Source: Gammaproteobacteria bacterium
GTDB lineage: Bacteria > Pseudomonadota > Gammaproteobacteria > Chromatiales > Chromatiaceae
Direction: 5' to 3'
DNA: 6,954 nt
NCBI GenBank assembly: GCA_013041975.1
Contig: JABDQZ010000061.1
Location: 1-6,954, forward strand
This document shows positions 5,396 through 6,954 of this stretch, piece after piece (position 1 is the stretch's first letter; each line of letters starts with the position of its first letter). Below the pieces are notes generated by a model, which was given only the letters and a program-made list of their open reading frames with translations, did no database searches and was not told the DNA's origin. The translations under genes were made by a program, and so were the position numbers.

Positions 5396-6954
5396 TCACC
5401 AGGAAAAGGATGAACCCACACCCCAGGTGGTATTGCTTGAAGAAGTATTGCCACCAAATGAATGTCCAACACTGGCCTTGAGAATAAAATTGTTTTTCAA
5501 ACGCATTGAGCTGCCCAGCGCAAAAGCGGTTTCTTCATCATAACCACCCAGGCCTACACCGACAGAAAACTTTTTACCCATATCGATAGCAGGGATGTTG
5601 GTCATGGCTGTAGTTGCGGCCAGGCCGCGTTTTACTTCATTTAACTGACGGTAGTTCACAGCATCGAACGGGGCTGTAGCATCAGCTACACCATGGACCT
5701 GTACAGGTAGTCCGGTATTGCTATTGCTGAAAGTCGCTCCGTTGTTATCCAGCGTCATACTCGAAGAGCGAGTGCCACCGGAAAGGGTGACTTGGGACTC
5801 AGTGACTGCCAGGCCGTGTGTTTCGCCATAACCATTGGTCAGAATAATACCGGCTGTTGGTCCGGTTGCTCCAGTAGGGCTTATTTCACCGTTGCTATTT
5901 ACACTGACGCCACCACTGTTGTCTACTTTGACAGCGCCAATGGTAGCAAGCGTTGCACCAGGTAATTCAGAGACACCTGAAGTCACCGTTGTTGTTGCTG
6001 ATGTACTGGAAGTATAGGTCAACGTACCGTTGATATACATATCGCCATCAACCAGGGTATTGCCGACCAGTACATTGCTTGTGGTCTGGCCTGTCACCAG
6101 GGCCTGACTGGCTACGTTGCCATTGACCAATGTGTAGTCGGTGCCAATCACCTGACCGTTGGTGTAGGTTGATAGGCCGTTATTGCTTGATGTGAGGCGC
6201 GCAACATTATTTTGAATACTTAATGTGCTATTGCCGCCTCTTGTTGTGACAGTTGTATTAGTTTGTGTGCTACCGATGCTCACGACAGTGTTGTAGGCCT
6301 GTGTGCCCATATTAACGACCGAACTGTTGAGGTTGGTTGTATTACCATTGGTTCCGATGGTGGTTGCTGATACTCCGGAAGTATTGATGGTTGAGGTGCC
6401 TGTGATCGATGCCGTACCAACAGCCGTAAAATCATCAACAGTGGTTACACCATCGACATCCAGATCACTGGTGACGTTAGCGTTGGTGGTGGTTAGCAGA
6501 CCATCGTTGGTGATGCCGTCGGTGGTGGTTGCTCCATCGACATCCAGGTTAGTCGTGACATTGGCATTGGTGGTGGTAATCAAGCCATCGTTGGTAATGC
6601 CGTCCGTGGTGGTTACACCATCCACATCAAGATTAGCGTTCACATTAGCATTGTCGGTGGTAATAAGGCCGTCGTTAGTGATGTTGTCGGTGGTGGTAGC
6701 GCCATCGACATCCAGGCTGCCAGTTACATCAATATCAGTGGTGGTAATAAGGCCATCGTTGGTAATACCATCAGTCGTGGTCGCACCATCTACATCCAGA
6801 TTAGCGTTCACATTGGCATTATCGGTGGTAATAAGGCCGTCGTTAGTGATGTTGTCGGTGGTGGTAGCGCCATCGACATCCAGGCTGCCGATTACATCAA
6901 TATCAGTGGTGGTTAGCAGACCATCGTTGGTAATACCATCGGTGGTGGTCGCAC
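5396..6954 (-). CDS. Trimeric autotransporter adhesin (YadA-type), C-terminal part; 5' end outside window
   Basis: The frame stays open to the right edge, giving 518 visible C-terminal residues; the GTG at 6811-6809 lies inside a repeat and is not a true start. The last 89 residues are the neck and YadA_anchor domain: DAVNYRQLNEVKRGLAATTA (neck helix), then MGKKFSVGVGLGGY, TAFALGSSMRL, NFILKASVGHSF and WGVGSSFSW as membrane strands, ending in the aromatic residue typical of BamA-inserted barrels. Three chains together form one 12-stranded pore that anchors the fibre. Before this come NGYGETHGLAVTESQVTLSGG and a GLPVQVHGVADA stretch, common near the neck of these proteins, and a Thr/Asn/Ser-rich region. 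The visible N-terminal part is 28-residue repeats containing LDVDGATTTDGITNDGLITT, rich in Asp, Asn, Thr and Gly and without Cys. The role is probably adhesion or biofilm formation. The signal peptide and head domain are not visible. Confidence 0.9.
   Translation of the reverse strand, partial: ATTTDGITNDGLLTTTDIDVIGSLDVDGATTTDNITNDGLITTDNANVNANLDVDGATTTDGITNDGLITTTDIDVTGSLDVDGATTTDNITNDGLITTDNANVNANLDVDGVTTTDGITNDGLITTTNANVTTNLDVDGATTTDGITNDGLLTTTNANVTSDLDVDGVTTVDDFTAVGTASITGTSTINTSGVSATTIGTNGNTTNLNSSVVNMGTQAYNTVVSIGSTQTNTTVTTRGGNSTLSIQNNVARLTSSNNGLSTYTNGQVIGTDYTLVNGNVASQALVTGQTTSNVLVGNTLVDGDMYINGTLTYTSSTSATTTVTSGVSELPGATLATIGAVKVDNSGGVSVNSNGEISPTGATGPTAGIILTNGYGETHGLAVTESQVTLSGGTRSSSMTLDNNGATFSNSNTGLPVQVHGVADATAPFDAVNYRQLNEVKRGLAATTAMTNIPAIDMGKKFSVGVGLGGYDEETAFALGSSMRLKNNFILKASVGHSFGGNTSSSNTTWGVGSSFSW
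6430..6954 (-). repeat. 84-bp in-frame tandem repeats encoding adhesin stalk/head
   Basis: The landmark encoding LDVDG (complement reads CATCCAG or CATCAAG) recurs at 6457, 6541, 6625, 6709, 6793 and 6877, exactly 84 bp apart, so each unit encodes 28 residues. Each unit contains two related strands, LDVDGATTT and ITNDGLITT. The array continues past the right edge. The unit nearest the C-terminus is degenerate (VTTVDDFTAVG), as is usual at an array boundary. Confidence 0.9.
6631..6954 (-). repeat. 168-bp higher-order duplication within the 84-bp array
   Basis: Aligning 6631-6786 with 6799-6954 by eye shows about 10 differences in 156 bases, with an identical run of more than 60 bases. Neighbouring single 84-bp units differ much more, because the units alternate between two types: one reads ATTTDNITNDGLITTDNANVNAN, the other ATTTDGITNDG with an IDV(T/I)GS end. 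This implies recent duplication of a two-unit block. Confidence 0.8.

Noticed and set aside
6430..6954. CRISPR-like regular repeats
   Set aside because: The 84-bp units have no unique spacers and are translated in frame as adhesin repeats.

Overview
The window reads as chromosomal DNA of a Gram-negative, probably marine, gammaproteobacterium of moderate GC content. The support is a PhnD-like periplasmic protein paired with a membrane sensor, a GGDEF-EAL protein coupled to an HDOD protein, a SPOR-domain exported protein, and a trimeric autotransporter with a YadA-type outer-membrane anchor. The genus cannot be fixed from the sequence alone.

Layout. (1) Positions 1-1293, minus strand: a two-gene transcription unit. 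A PhnD-family solute-binding protein (460-1293) is followed 7 bases later by the N-terminal part of a membrane sensor (1-452, TTG start) that runs off the left edge. (2) Positions 1294-1803: a 510-base divergent intergenic region with several inverted and direct repeats, the best being a palindrome-rich GCAAAT cluster at 1560-1600. It should hold the promoters of both flanking units. (3) Positions 1804-4774, plus strand: a 715-residue pseudo-receiver/PAS/GGDEF/EAL protein with all main catalytic motifs intact, overlapping by 8 bases with an HDOD-domain gene. (4) Positions 4878-5390, plus strand: a small secreted SPOR-domain protein with an unusual cysteine-rich tail. (5) Positions 5396-6954, minus strand: the C-terminal 518 residues of a trimeric autotransporter adhesin. 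It converges tail-to-tail on the SPOR gene with 5 bases between stops. Its stalk is encoded by 84-bp tandem repeats organised as 168-bp dimers, and its 5' end lies outside the window.

How it may fit together (inference): the left unit looks like a periplasmic ligand sensor that borrows a transport-type binding protein. The central unit makes and breaks cyclic di-GMP and carries an HDOD adaptor. The right side encodes a cell-envelope protein and a surface adhesin, a common kind of output for cyclic di-GMP control. Nothing in the sequence proves that these neighbours regulate each other. Each family is known; the most notable features are the higher-order adhesin repeat, the binding-protein/sensor pair and the unexplained operator-like repeats between the divergent units.
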